Source of the DNA: DATKJY01 sp964540105
Lineage (GTDB): Bacteria; Zixibacteria; MSB-5A5; GN15; FEB-12
DNA: 64,000 nucleotides
Assembly (NCBI GenBank): GCA_964540105.1
Contig: CAZILL010000001.1
Location: 558,001-622,000, forward strand
Direction: 5' to 3'
Both the position numbers and the translations under genes were made by a program. The first letter of the stretch is position 1, and every line of letters starts with the position of its first letter. Shown in pieces: positions 53,766 through 62,933 of the stretch. The notes under the pieces were generated by a model. The model did not search any database. It saw only the letters and a list, made by a program, of their open reading frames with translations, and was not told the DNA's origin.

Positions 53766-54872
53766 ATGACCCGTTTCGCCGTAATTCTCCTTTCGCGACA
53801 GCCAAGTCGCCCGTGTGCCAACACCCCATGGGTCATCCAGACTATCCGGGCTGTTCGCTGGCTTAGAGAGAACGGTTTCGGGCTCGTCTCGTCAACCGGC
53901 ATCCAGACCTGGGAGTTGCTGACATCGGCCGCATCGCATGAAAAACTCCCGCTAAGATTGATTCCTGGCAGTGAAGCAAAGTGTGAGGGGAGATTGCCGT
54001 CCGAAGTGTTATCTGACTTCGCATTGGACTCGAATGTGACGGAAGTACTTCCGTCGGCAAGGGAGAGTTATCGGGATCTTACTTCACTTGGTACAAGCCG
54101 CGATGCACGTGCGGTCAAGGGAGCCGACATCGTGATCCCGATATCGATTCGTTCAAAGGGAACTATGGCCTCGCTCTTGGAGCACGCTTCTGCAGAGGGC
54201 AAGGAAATCGTCGAGGCCTTCCGCATACCGCATTCGTTACGACGTGAACGCCTCGCCTATTCTCTTGTCGGAGAGAGTCTGAATCCAGACTTGGAAGCGA
54301 CGCCTTCGGCGCGATTCACACACTGGACACGAGCAACGAATGGTCCCTGGCCGGACGAGCGGCGGATCGATTATTACTCAGCGGTGATGGAATCGCCGAC
54401 CTACCCGCGATCAGCTTTTGATACGCTCAGGCGCATTCTGAGAACGAGGCGCATTGTGGCATCCTCAAAGCACATGCCCGCCAGGACCGCTACCGTTTCC
54501 TTCACGGGTCTCACTCCGAAAGAGGTCGCGCCTCTCATGCGCTGGCGTGCGCGGTACTCCATGATGTCGTTTGAACCTTACGGACTTTCCTTTGCTCAGG
54601 ACATAGGCACGGCAAACGGGATCATTCCGGTAACCTACCATGATCGTCGCCAACGAGTGAATCCTGAGGACTCGATTGTCGGCAGCGCCTGGCAGCGGCA
54701 GTCAATAGGAGGGAGAACTGACTGGCGGAGGGAAATGGAGTTCCGGTGCAAGGGAGATTTTTGCTTTGATCAGCTCGATACCGAGGACTTGATCATCTAC
54801 TGCCGAACATCGGCAGAAGCGGATCAATTATCTCGCGAGTTCGGGATTCGCGCAATTCCGTTTGTTCTCTGA
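53766..54872 (+). CDS. Unrecognised two-domain protein: SLOG/DprA-like N-half, AbiGi/DUF2971-like C-half
   Basis: 368 residues from the ATG at 53766 (the TTG just upstream is ignored). The first about 160 residues have an alternating pattern (FAVILLSRQP, WLRENGFGLVSSTGIQTWELLTSAA in part, VIPISIRSKGTMASLLEHA) like the Rossmann-type SLOG/DprA nucleotide-binding fold. The second half has conserved-looking blocks: FTHWTRATNGPWP, ATVSFTGL, FEPYGLSF, GIIPVTYH and DWRREMEFRCKGD. The FEPYG-to-PVTYH-to-DWRxExEFR order recalls AbiGi antitoxin and DUF2971-like proteins of phage-defence islands. No partner defence gene is adjacent. The fold calls are from memory and uncertain. Confidence 0.45.
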   Translation: MTRFAVILLSRQPSRPCANTPWVIQTIRAVRWLRENGFGLVSSTGIQTWELLTSAASHEKLPLRLIPGSEAKCEGRLPSEVLSDFALDSNVTEVLPSARESYRDLTSLGTSRDARAVKGADIVIPISIRSKGTMASLLEHASAEGKEIVEAFRIPHSLRRERLAYSLVGESLNPDLEATPSARFTHWTRATNGPWPDERRIDYYSAVMESPTYPRSAFDTLRRILRTRRIVASSKHMPARTATVSFTGLTPKEVAPLMRWRARYSMMSFEPYGLSFAQDIGTANGIIPVTYHDRRQRVNPEDSIVGSAWQRQSIGGRTDWRREMEFRCKGDFCFDQLDTEDLIIYCRTSAEADQLSREFGIRAIPFVL

Positions 54873-54880
54873 AGCACCAG

Positions 54881-57865
54881 TTACTTCAGCAAGAGCATTT
54901 TGCGACTTGATGACCATGGACCTGCTGCAACGCGATACAAGTACACGCCGGTCGCGCGGTCGTGGGCATCCCAGGTGATTTCGATCTGACCCGCCTTGGC
55001 ATGCCCGCTCATTCTCTCAACAGTCTGTCCCAGGACATTATGGATTGTCACTACGTAATCGCTCTCGCGAGGCAGGTTGAAACTTATTCTGGTAGTTGGG
55101 TTGAACGGATTCGGATAGTTCTGGAAGAGTGTGAATTCTCCCGGGAGACGGTCGGGGTCGGGCTCCTCGACATCAGTGGCAATCTGGTTATACTTCGACC
55201 GCGCTCGGCTTGCCGCACTCGTGATTAGCGGCATCGAGCTGCCAGCGACCACCGCGAAGGCGACGGTATCAACGCCATATGGAGCCAGAGTCAGCGGCCC
55301 GGCTGCCATAATCTCGAAAAGGTCGTTGAGAGAATCCCGGTATTGAACCGAACTGTCAGGGTGTCCAAACAGATTGACATACTTCTCCTGCGCCGTGAAC
55401 CCGTCATAACCTTGAAATCCCCCTCCGATCCATGGAGTGTATACGATCGAACACTTGCGCACGATGGCCGTTGCCAGAGGTCCATCGAGCAAAGTCAATC
55501 CTCGAAATGACCTGAGGTTTGGGTCTGCGGCCGTGCCGACATTTTCCGCCTGCCACAGCAGACCATCAGCCGGAGAATAAGTCCCCCCGTTGCGATCAAA
55601 GGCCCCTATGTCCCAGTCGAAGAATAGTCCGAAACGAAGGTTGCTGACGATTGCATTGTTCTTGTTTTGAAGGATATACCTGATAATCACGAAGTCATTG
55701 TCGGGGCTTGCGTATGTATAAGACTCCTGAGTGGCGAGTAGACCGAGAGAAAACTGGGCATGGTCGTCAGCAAGCGCGGCATGTGTCTGTTGAGCGGCAA
55801 TCGGACCTGGCGCCATGAACGTCATGGAGCCGCCGGGGGCTACGACAAAGTCAACGTCGGGCTGAAAGATCAACGAATGCACTGCGCTCGCGATCTGTAC
55901 TGGGCTATTAGCCACAATGATACCGGCTTCCCAGAGATCATTCTGCCCGCCGTCAAGGCTGAATCCCGCCCCGCCCGCGGGGAATATGCTCGTGTTCCCC
56001 AAACCGAATGCACCGAAATTGGAGAGACTGAATTGAACACGACCGGTGGAATGCGTCGAAATTGCTTTGCTCGGCGTAGGCTCCACAAGGAAGGAAAGCG
56101 CCGCAGGGGTAGAAAAACCACCGCCTGAAATCGTGAGCGGAAGCGACAGCACTGATCCGATCGACACCGTATCCGAGACCACGATCCTGAAAAGACCGGG
56201 GGAACGGACCGTATCGTTTCTCGCGATACTGCCGTAGAATGCCGATCCGGCAAGAACCTGAAGCGAGGGATGTCCACTGCTCAGAGTGACTGACACGTTG
56301 GTCCCATTGGCACCGAGGTTCTGAAGCACCACAGTTCCGACGACCGTATCCCCCGGCGCAATAGGATCGTGAGTGAAAGCATAGACGCGTATATTGGGAA
56401 CCGTCGCCGTCGAAGAAAGAGCTGTCAGAGCGGCGGCACAGTCCACGACTCCCCAGCCATAGTCGTTGTTGGGGAGACCGCTCAACCCCGCACGATTAGC
56501 GGATTTCAGAATCGCGGTCTTGATGTCGCGAACCGAAGCGTTTGGATTCTTCTGCCGCATGAGGGCCACCAGTCCCGCGACCTGTGGTGTCGCCATCGAC
56601 GTGCCGGAAAGGGAATCATACTTGTTTCCGGGAATGGAGGAGATGACGAAGACGCCCGGCGCCATAATATTCGGCTTGATCCGCCCCGTGCAGTCGGATG
56701 GCCCCTGCGAGCTGAGTAGCGCGCGCTGAGGAGGAAAGGTCTGAGCATCAAGCGCACCAACAGCGAAACAATCAATGGAATCGAGGGCTCGATTGGCGGG
56801 GTTACTGATCGAAGTTCCGCTGAGAAACAGGCCGTCATTCCCTGCCGCGAAGATGTTCACAATCCCCAGGTTTTCAGTATTGTCAATGGCGTCAAAGACA
56901 ACATTGCTGCAACCGAGGCCGAACTGACTTGGTCGCGCCGAGAATCCCCAGCTGTGACTGATCACGTCGGGCACATCGCCCACAGTATTCGGATCACCAT
57001 CGGGGTCGGCCGCCCACTCGAAAGCATCCAGAATAGAAGCTCCCTTGACATCAATAACTGCGGCTGAAATCCACTGTGCGTCCTTTGCGACTCCGGTGAT
57101 CAGAGTATCCACTTGCCCGACCAGAAGCCCCATCGTGTGGGTGCCGTGGACATTATTCGGAAAGGTGATCGAAGGAGTCACGCGCGGTGACTTGCTGTGA
57201 AACAGCGGGTCAAACCAGGCCGCCGCCGAATCACCATTGCGTCCTTTCCACGAACCCTTGAGCGCAACGTGCTCGCCGTCGACGCCATTATCAAATGAGC
57301 AGACAACGCGGCCGACGCCGGTATAGCCCATTCCCCAAGCCACATCTGCGCGAATTCGTGTCAGATTGGGCGGGATGCGCGGAACAGCAGGATTCTGAGC
57401 CGATGAGGAAGTGTTGCCGATTGGGTGAATGAGCTCAATTAGCGGAGGCAGGTCAATCCCCCTGACATCGGTTCGCTGAGCGAGAGCCGGCAGTTCAGCG
57501 TAGGTAACCTGTGCTTCGACGACATTGACAAGCCAGTGCTGCTTCACCGGACCTGAGGTTGTCAAGCGGTCGCGAGCCTGCAGCGCTTCCACGAGGGACT
57601 TCTGCGAAGTGAGGTTCTCCGATTGGAGCCTTTCGATTACGGTGCGGTGTTGCGCGGCGAGGGAGATCGAAGATTCGTTGGCACCGGCTGATAGGCTCGT
57701 CTTATTGGCGATAGAAGACAACTCTATCCAGACTGTAACGGTGTCATCGGGGTTTCCGTTCGCGATCAGCCCCGACAGTCCTGTCGATAATGTTCCGGCG
57801 TGGGAAGCGGAAAAAGCCTGAACCAAAAGAAGCGCTGCAACCGGAAGCATTCTTGATCTATACAT
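54881..57865 (-). CDS. Secreted subtilase (S8) with C-terminal sorting domain
   Basis: A 994-residue protein. A signal peptide (1-23), then an inhibitor-like prodomain, then the S8 catalytic domain (about 180-470) with Asp192 in CSFDNGVDG, His240 in NVHGTHTMG, the oxyanion Asn343 in AAGND, and Ser423 in SGTSMATPQVAG. All triad residues are present. A long beta-rich region (480-900) with Ig/CARDB-like parts follows, and the last about 90 residues hold NYPNPFNPTT and VYLYRVAAGPWSSSRKM, the outer-membrane sorting domain. It should be an extracellular peptidase. Confidence 0.95.
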   Translation of the reverse strand: MYRSRMLPVAALLLVQAFSASHAGTLSTGLSGLIANGNPDDTVTVWIELSSIANKTSLSAGANESSISLAAQHRTVIERLQSENLTSQKSLVEALQARDRLTTSGPVKQHWLVNVVEAQVTYAELPALAQRTDVRGIDLPPLIELIHPIGNTSSSAQNPAVPRIPPNLTRIRADVAWGMGYTGVGRVVCSFDNGVDGEHVALKGSWKGRNGDSAAAWFDPLFHSKSPRVTPSITFPNNVHGTHTMGLLVGQVDTLITGVAKDAQWISAAVIDVKGASILDAFEWAADPDGDPNTVGDVPDVISHSWGFSARPSQFGLGCSNVVFDAIDNTENLGIVNIFAAGNDGLFLSGTSISNPANRALDSIDCFAVGALDAQTFPPQRALLSSQGPSDCTGRIKPNIMAPGVFVISSIPGNKYDSLSGTSMATPQVAGLVALMRQKNPNASVRDIKTAILKSANRAGLSGLPNNDYGWGVVDCAAALTALSSTATVPNIRVYAFTHDPIAPGDTVVGTVVLQNLGANGTNVSVTLSSGHPSLQVLAGSAFYGSIARNDTVRSPGLFRIVVSDTVSIGSVLSLPLTISGGGFSTPAALSFLVEPTPSKAISTHSTGRVQFSLSNFGAFGLGNTSIFPAGGAGFSLDGGQNDLWEAGIIVANSPVQIASAVHSLIFQPDVDFVVAPGGSMTFMAPGPIAAQQTHAALADDHAQFSLGLLATQESYTYASPDNDFVIIRYILQNKNNAIVSNLRFGLFFDWDIGAFDRNGGTYSPADGLLWQAENVGTAADPNLRSFRGLTLLDGPLATAIVRKCSIVYTPWIGGGFQGYDGFTAQEKYVNLFGHPDSSVQYRDSLNDLFEIMAAGPLTLAPYGVDTVAFAVVAGSSMPLITSAASRARSKYNQIATDVEEPDPDRLPGEFTLFQNYPNPFNPTTRISFNLPRESDYVVTIHNVLGQTVERMSGHAKAGQIEITWDAHDRATGVYLYRVAAGPWSSSRKMLLLK

Positions 57866-58072
57866 CAGATTCCTACCTCATAAAGACGTACTACGTCGAC
57901 AGATGCTGAAGCGAAAGGTATGCTGACTCGTAGCACTCGCCTCTTGAGCAAAACTGTTGCCAATCAACATCTTTTCACATGAACACGCATTGCATGACCA
58001 GGGTTCGATGAATACACGTGTCGACTTGCACAGAGTTGTTTCACATTTGAATCATAGACTTATCGTCGTCAC

Positions 58073-58101
58073 TTGTAAAGGTCCTTGAAAACGGGTAATA
58101 T
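58073..58101 (+). promoter_or_regulatory. Candidate promoter of the DUF6125 gene
   Basis: TTGTAA (58073-58078), 17 bp, TAATAT (58096-58101), 40 bp before the ATG. The rest of the 275-bp gap to the subtilase gene shows nothing definite. Confidence 0.4.
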
Positions 58102-58140
58102 ACCGCCGATTGGATCAATTCAAAGGGCAGAAAGAAGCGA

Positions 58141-58653
58141 ATGGCAACATCGTTTGCGGAACTGGATCATGGCACGCTCGTGGCGACCATAGAAGATTTC
58201 GCCAAGAATTGGCTGGCTCACGACGGGCTTTGGTTTCAGGCGGTAGAAAGGCGGCTCGGTCTGGAGGCCGCGATCGAATTGGATGCTCAAGCGTGGGAGC
58301 AGTTTACGATTATCGAGGCGAAGCGGATCATGGCGCGGTACAACATTCCAGCTGATAGCGGTCTGGAAGGGCTAAAGAGAGCGTTGGGCTTCAGAATGTA
58401 TGCGGTCCTGAATCGTCAGGAAATCCGCAATGAAACCGACACCTCATTTGAGTTCTTCATGGTTGATTGCCGCGTGCAGTCGGCGCGGCAGCGCAAAGGG
58501 ATGCCCCTGTTTCCGTGCAAGTCTGTTGGGCTGGTGGAGTACAGTGGTTTTGCCAGAGTCATCGATCCCCGCATCAAGACCAGTTGTCTGGTCTGCCCGC
58601 CCGACAAATCAGCCGGAGCCGAATCGTATTGCGGATGGAAGTTCTCTATCTGA
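58141..58653 (+). CDS. DUF6125-like cysteine-containing protein
   Basis: A 170-residue soluble protein. FAKNWLAHDGLWFQAVE and YNIPADSGLEGLKRALGFRMYA are typical of DUF6125, a family found in many anaerobes and candidate phyla. Conserved-looking cysteines appear in MVDCRVQSARQRKG, FPCKSVG, TSCLVCPPD, and YCGWKF, so a metal or cofactor site is possible. No function is known. A promoter-like TTGTAA, 17 bp, TAATAT lies at 58073-58101. Confidence 0.7.
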   Translation: MATSFAELDHGTLVATIEDFAKNWLAHDGLWFQAVERRLGLEAAIELDAQAWEQFTIIEAKRIMARYNIPADSGLEGLKRALGFRMYAVLNRQEIRNETDTSFEFFMVDCRVQSARQRKGMPLFPCKSVGLVEYSGFARVIDPRIKTSCLVCPPDKSAGAESYCGWKFSI

Positions 58654-58681
58654 TTTCAGGTCAATACAGAATCAAATAGAC

Positions 58682-59632
58682 TTACGAGACCGGAACTCGT
58701 TTTCCGGCCTTCGCTGAGAAGAACTCGACCGTTTTCTTTAGTCCGTCAGCGAAGCCCACCGATGGATTGTAGCCGAATTTCTTCATCTTGTCTATGGCTG
58801 CAAAAGAGTGCCGGATATCGCCGACCCGAGGCGAATCGAACTTGGTTTCTACTTTCACCCCAATGATCTTACGCAGTTGGTCGATCATCTGGTTTAGCGT
58901 AAATTGACCGCCACAAGCGACATTGAACGGCTCTCCCACCATTGTCTCTGTATTTGCGGCCAGCAGGTTTGCCTGAACGCAATTATCGATAAAGGTGAAG
59001 TCCCGCGACTGTTCTCCATCTCCGAATACCACTGGCGACTTCCCGTCGAGAAGGGAATTGATGAAACGAGGTACCACCGGTGCGTATTCCCCTTTTGGGT
59101 CCTGACGCGGCCCAAAGATGTTGAAATACCGAAGGGAAACGGTCGGAAAACGGTACAGTTCCCAATATACTTTGCAGTAATACTCATTAGTTAATTTGGT
59201 TACTGCGTAAGGAGATAGCGGCGATGGCGTCATTGTCTCGCGCTTGGGGAGCTCCACGCTCTCGCCGTAAACCGACGACGATGAAGCCAGAACCAGCTTC
59301 GTTACACCGGCATTCTTGGAGGCTTCAAGGACATTCAGTGTCCCGTCGATATTCACTGCGTTCGAAGTCAGTGGATTCGCGACCGAGCGCGGGACGGATG
59401 GCAGAGCTGCCTGGTGCAGGACAAAGTCGATACCACTCACCGCCCTAAGAACAGTCCAGAAATCCCGTATGTCCCCGTCGATCAACTCGATATCACTAAT
59501 GATCTCTTCCAGGTTCTCCCGCTTACCAGAAGAGAAATTGTCCAAAACCCGGACTCGGTGCCCATCCTCGAGCAGTTTTCGCGCGACATTGCTCCCGATG
59601 AACCCTGCCCCGCCGGTAATCAGATATTTCAT
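58682..59632 (-). CDS. Nucleotide-sugar epimerase (GalE/WbpP-like SDR)
   Basis: A 316-residue extended SDR. The NAD site ITGGAGFIGSNVARKLL, the LDNFSSGKRENL loop, HQAALPSVPRSV, the catalytic SSSSVYGE and YAVTK pair, and LRYFNIFGPRQDP are all typical of UDP-glucose/UDP-GlcNAc 4-epimerases of the WbpP type. It probably supplies a sugar for a surface polysaccharide, which fits the GT-C gene upstream. The exact C4/C2 specificity is not decided. Confidence 0.9.
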   Translation of the reverse strand: MKYLITGGAGFIGSNVARKLLEDGHRVRVLDNFSSGKRENLEEIISDIELIDGDIRDFWTVLRAVSGIDFVLHQAALPSVPRSVANPLTSNAVNIDGTLNVLEASKNAGVTKLVLASSSSVYGESVELPKRETMTPSPLSPYAVTKLTNEYYCKVYWELYRFPTVSLRYFNIFGPRQDPKGEYAPVVPRFINSLLDGKSPVVFGDGEQSRDFTFIDNCVQANLLAANTETMVGEPFNVACGGQFTLNQMIDQLRKIIGVKVETKFDSPRVGDIRHSFAAIDKMKKFGYNPSVGFADGLKKTVEFFSAKAGKRVPVS

Positions 59633-59717
59633 TACTCTTCGCTCGTTTCTTTCGTCTCAATCTGTATTGTCGGTCGATTGTCTTGGTTCTGCACGCCCCG
59701 GTGCCATTATCTATTAA

Positions 59718-59732
59718 GCGCCGAAGCGGCGC
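59718..59732 (-). terminator. Possible weak terminator downstream of the GT-C gene
   Basis: A perfect 6-bp stem with a 3-nt loop, 82 bp past the GT-C stop on the minus strand, followed by only a short T/A-rich stretch. Confidence 0.35.
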
Positions 59733-59813
59733 GGAGATACGTTCCTCCTTGACCGACAGAGTAGCGGAAAAGGTACCTTAGAGTCGACTTGCTGTCCAGC
59801 GAATCTTTAGGGT

Positions 59814-61220
59814 TTAGCGAACACGGGCGTAAATGGAATAGGCAATGGCATGACGCTCGAACCTCTGCTCGTGGCGATACATGCTTCTAAAGAGAGAATC
59901 TGCCACAAAACCGCTGATCGGGCTTCCCTCTGCCGCAACCACCCAGTCTGGATGTCGATCATAGATCAGGTTGCCGTATTCCCCGACGCGGTTATAGGGA
60001 ACTGATTCCGGGGACACGAGGCCGTCACGATCAAGAATTCGCAACCCTGAGTAGTAACCCACATATCCTATGTCCTCTGCCGCAACGATATCGTTCTGGG
60101 CTGCATTACGGTAGAGATAGAGCCCGATCTCTTTGTGAACGGTCTCAAGCACTTCCTGGAATTCGCGGTAATGTCGAACCTGCTGATAGACTCCGACACC
60201 TAACGGGAGAAGAATCAAGATCGTCACGTATCTCATGGATTTCTGAATACTGGCAGCGTTCATTTCCAGTCGCTCCGCGATGAAACACCCGGTTGCCGAC
60301 GCCAGAAGCAAATAGATCGGATAAACAGGCACGACATACCACGGAAAGAGACGGGTTGGAGTTGAGCCAAGAAAACAGATAAAGCCAAGTAACCACGCTG
60401 GTGCCCACACGCCAATTCCCTGCTTCTTTCGAAGCCAATACCACCCGGGAATCGCAGCGATGAATAGCGCTATTCCCACCGGATTGTGCCAGCCGAGCAG
60501 ATAGACAAACCGGTTCCAGGTGTCCAATGTACCGGCGTGGCTGTAAAGCGCCAGTTTTGCGGTCATGGAATGAGGCACAATTGAACCAAAATACCAGTAC
60601 GCGAATGAGAACCAGGGGATCAGGATTGTAGCTGGAAGGAGAAGGAGACGAACCAGGCTTGCTGAGTTCTTGACAGCCTGCATGATCAACAGGATACCGA
60701 GCGCCAGGAACCCCTCGGGCCGCGTGACCGATGCTAAGGTCGCCATTCCTACGGCATAATATGGCTTGGCCTGATGCTGAAAGTAGAAAGCGGCGGTGAC
60801 GAGCAGCGTGAACAGCGCTGTCTCCATCCCGCAACCGTCAACCGCTACCGACCTTGGCCACAAAATGTAGAGAACGGGGGGGAGTAGCGCGAAATGAGTG
60901 AAGCGAAGCAACAGCGCAAAGCGGTACATAACGACTGCGGTCAATCCCGACGCAATGAGGCTGATGATCAACGCTGATTGGGGAAGAGGCAGATCGGCAA
61001 GCGCGAAGAAGGAAAGGATCAGAGTGAACAACGGGGTTGTGGTGCCCAAAACCCGTTCTCCCAGGTTGTAAACGAAGCCATTACCACTCGCGATATTGGC
61101 GGCATAACGAAAGGTAATGAAGGCATCGTCAGCGGTGAACGCGGTGAGAGCATAAAACAAGAGTCGTACAGCAACAGCCGCGACAAACACGAACATCACC
61201 CTGCGATCAGTGGAAGTCAC
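59814..61220 (-). CDS. GT-C glycosyltransferase (AftB/GT39-like membrane protein)
   Basis: A 468-residue polytopic protein with about eleven TMs. The first loop holds TADDAFITFRYAANIASGNGFVYNLGERV in part: the DDAFI, GNGFVYN and GERVLGTTTPL pattern of AftB-type and related GT-C transferases. The acidic DD is the likely catalytic site. The C-terminal soluble part has DRDGLVSPESV and AAEDIGYVGYYSGL, also typical. It would add a sugar from a lipid-linked donor outside the membrane. It is 6 bp downstream of the CPXCG gene. Confidence 0.8.
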   Translation of the reverse strand: MTSTDRRVMFVFVAAVAVRLLFYALTAFTADDAFITFRYAANIASGNGFVYNLGERVLGTTTPLFTLILSFFALADLPLPQSALIISLIASGLTAVVMYRFALLLRFTHFALLPPVLYILWPRSVAVDGCGMETALFTLLVTAAFYFQHQAKPYYAVGMATLASVTRPEGFLALGILLIMQAVKNSASLVRLLLLPATILIPWFSFAYWYFGSIVPHSMTAKLALYSHAGTLDTWNRFVYLLGWHNPVGIALFIAAIPGWYWLRKKQGIGVWAPAWLLGFICFLGSTPTRLFPWYVVPVYPIYLLLASATGCFIAERLEMNAASIQKSMRYVTILILLPLGVGVYQQVRHYREFQEVLETVHKEIGLYLYRNAAQNDIVAAEDIGYVGYYSGLRILDRDGLVSPESVPYNRVGEYGNLIYDRHPDWVVAAEGSPISGFVADSLFRSMYRHEQRFERHAIAYSIYARVR

Positions 61221-61226
61221 GTCTGA

Positions 61227-61415
61227 TCATCCCATATCCTCCCGGTAGACTTCGAGATCGAATTCGTTGGAGTAGAAGTTGTATCGCGCTCGAATGACAT
61301 TCGGTTGGCAGCAGATCTGGCAGTCCTGCACCAGCTCGAATTCATTCCCCTCCTGAGGATCAAGGAAGACCTCGTTTTCTTCACCGCACGCGGCGCAAAG
61401 AAAGAACTGTTCCAT
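61227..61415 (-). CDS. Small CPXCG-type cysteine-rich protein
   Basis: A 62-residue protein from the ATG at 61415 (a TTG at 61424 is also in frame). FLCAACGEENEVFLDPQEG and VQDCQICCQPNVIRARYN match the CPXCG cysteine-rich family, with four zinc-type cysteines in CxxC and CxxC form. The proline of the first motif is alanine here. Function is unknown. It probably shares a transcript with the GT-C gene that starts 6 bp after its stop. Confidence 0.8.
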   Translation of the reverse strand: MEQFFLCAACGEENEVFLDPQEGNEFELVQDCQICCQPNVIRARYNFYSNEFDLEVYREDMG

Positions 61416-61434
61416 AGACTCCAAGCTAATTCAG

Positions 61435-61450
61435 GACACTTCTCAGTGTC
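61435..61450. promoter_or_regulatory. Palindrome in the eno / CPXCG divergent region
   Basis: A perfect 6-bp inverted repeat (GACACT, 4 bp, AGTGTC). On the minus strand a TTGACA overlaps one arm, with a weak -10 about 18 bp later, so it may be the CPXCG promoter and operator. Confidence 0.4.
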
Positions 61451-61489
61451 AATACACAGCCGAATGCCGCCTCGCCGGCGAGTTTAATC

Positions 61490-61518
61490 TTGCGGGTGAC
61501 CTGCACCAAGAATATGTT
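61490..61518 (+). promoter_or_regulatory. Candidate eno promoter
   Basis: TTGCGG (61490-61495), 17 bp, TATGTT (61513-61518), 38 bp before the ATG. Confidence 0.5.
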
Positions 61519-61555
61519 CTCGCCGAACATTTGCCAATTAGAAAGGGAGTTTCCG

Positions 61556-62851
61556 ATGTCTGAATTTCAGTATATACATGCCCGCCAAATACTCGATAGT
61601 CGCGGAACGCCGACCATTGAAGTAGATGCCTGTCTTTCCGATGGCACACTCGGACGAGCCGCAGTTCCGTCTGGAGCGTCAACCGGCGCGCATGAAGCCG
61701 TCGAATTACGCGACGGAGATGCCAAGAGCTACTTCGGGAAGTCAGTCATGACGGCTGTGGCGAATGTGAACGAAAAGATCGGGCCAGCACTTCTGGCAGA
61801 TGCCATCGATCCATACGATCAGGCCGCGCTGGATCGGTATCTCATAAAGATGGACGGTACCGAGAACAAGTCGAAACTCGGAGCGAATGCGCTCCTGGGT
61901 GTTTCGCTTGCCACCGCCAAGGCCGCTGCGGAAAGCCGAGGGCGATTCCTGTATGAGTACGTCGGTGGCTGCAACGCGCGGACGCTACCTGTTCCGATGA
62001 TGAATATCCTCAATGGCGGGAAACACGCCGACAACAATGTCGATCTACAGGAATTCATGATCATGCCTGTCGGCGCCAAGCGGTTCTCGCAGGCGCTCCA
62101 GATGGGGGCGGAGGTGTTCGGACACCTGAAGAGAGTCCTCAAGCAGAAGGGACTGAACACCTCGGTCGGGGACGAAGGCGGTTTTGCGCCGGACCTGAAG
62201 TCAAACGAGGAGGCGCTGGAAGTCATCATGCTCGCCATCGGAAACTCGGGATACAAGGCGGGCAAGGACATTCTGCTGGCGCTCGATCCCGCCTCGACCG
62301 AATTCTATGACGCCAAGACCAAGAAGTATCACCTCAAGGCTGAGGGGAAGAAATTCTCGTCCGATCAGATGATTGACTATTACTCTGCCTTGTGCAAGAA
62401 GTACCCAATTATATCAATTGAGGATGGACTTTCCGAAGACGACTGGGATGGCTGGGAGAAGATGACGGCCACTCTTGGGTCGAAGGTTCAGATCGTTGGG
62501 GACGATCTCTATGTCACCAATCCGAAGCGACTCGCCAAGGGGATCAAGAACAGATCTTCCAACTCAATCCTGATCAAGCTCAACCAGATCGGCACCCTCA
62601 CCGAGACGCTCGACGCCATCCAGATGGCTCAGAAGGCCAGTTTCACGGCAGTTGTCTCCCACCGCTCCGGCGAAACCGAGGATGCTACTATTGCCGATGT
62701 GGTGGTTGCCGCCAACGCTGGGCAGATCAAAACCGGATCAGTCTGTCGCACCGATCGAATTGCCAAGTATAACCAGTTGCTTCGAATAGAAGAGACGCTC
62801 GGAGAAAACGCGCTCTTTCCGGGGAAGGATGCCTTCTACAATCTGAAGTAA
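61556..62851 (+). CDS. eno: Enolase
   Basis: 431 residues from the ATG at 61556 with GGGAG upstream; earlier in-frame codons are ignored. It converts 2-phosphoglycerate to phosphoenolpyruvate. The N-terminal ARQILDSRGTPTIEV, PSGASTGAHEAVELRDGD, ISIEDGLSEDDWDGW, LIKLNQIGTLTET, and SHRSGETEDATIADV are the family signatures, including catalytic Glu and Lys and Mg ligands. An ftsB-like gene follows 0.9 kb later, with marC between. Confidence 0.97.
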   Translation: MSEFQYIHARQILDSRGTPTIEVDACLSDGTLGRAAVPSGASTGAHEAVELRDGDAKSYFGKSVMTAVANVNEKIGPALLADAIDPYDQAALDRYLIKMDGTENKSKLGANALLGVSLATAKAAAESRGRFLYEYVGGCNARTLPVPMMNILNGGKHADNNVDLQEFMIMPVGAKRFSQALQMGAEVFGHLKRVLKQKGLNTSVGDEGGFAPDLKSNEEALEVIMLAIGNSGYKAGKDILLALDPASTEFYDAKTKKYHLKAEGKKFSSDQMIDYYSALCKKYPIISIEDGLSEDDWDGWEKMTATLGSKVQIVGDDLYVTNPKRLAKGIKNRSSNSILIKLNQIGTLTETLDAIQMAQKASFTAVVSHRSGETEDATIADVVVAANAGQIKTGSVCRTDRIAKYNQLLRIEETLGENALFPGKDAFYNLK

Positions 62852-62933
62852 TCGAATATTGCTCAGAGAGCTGACGTGCTATGAAGGAGCCTTACTGCGT
62901 TCCGCGGTCGAGCTCCTGTGCTGAACACGCTGC

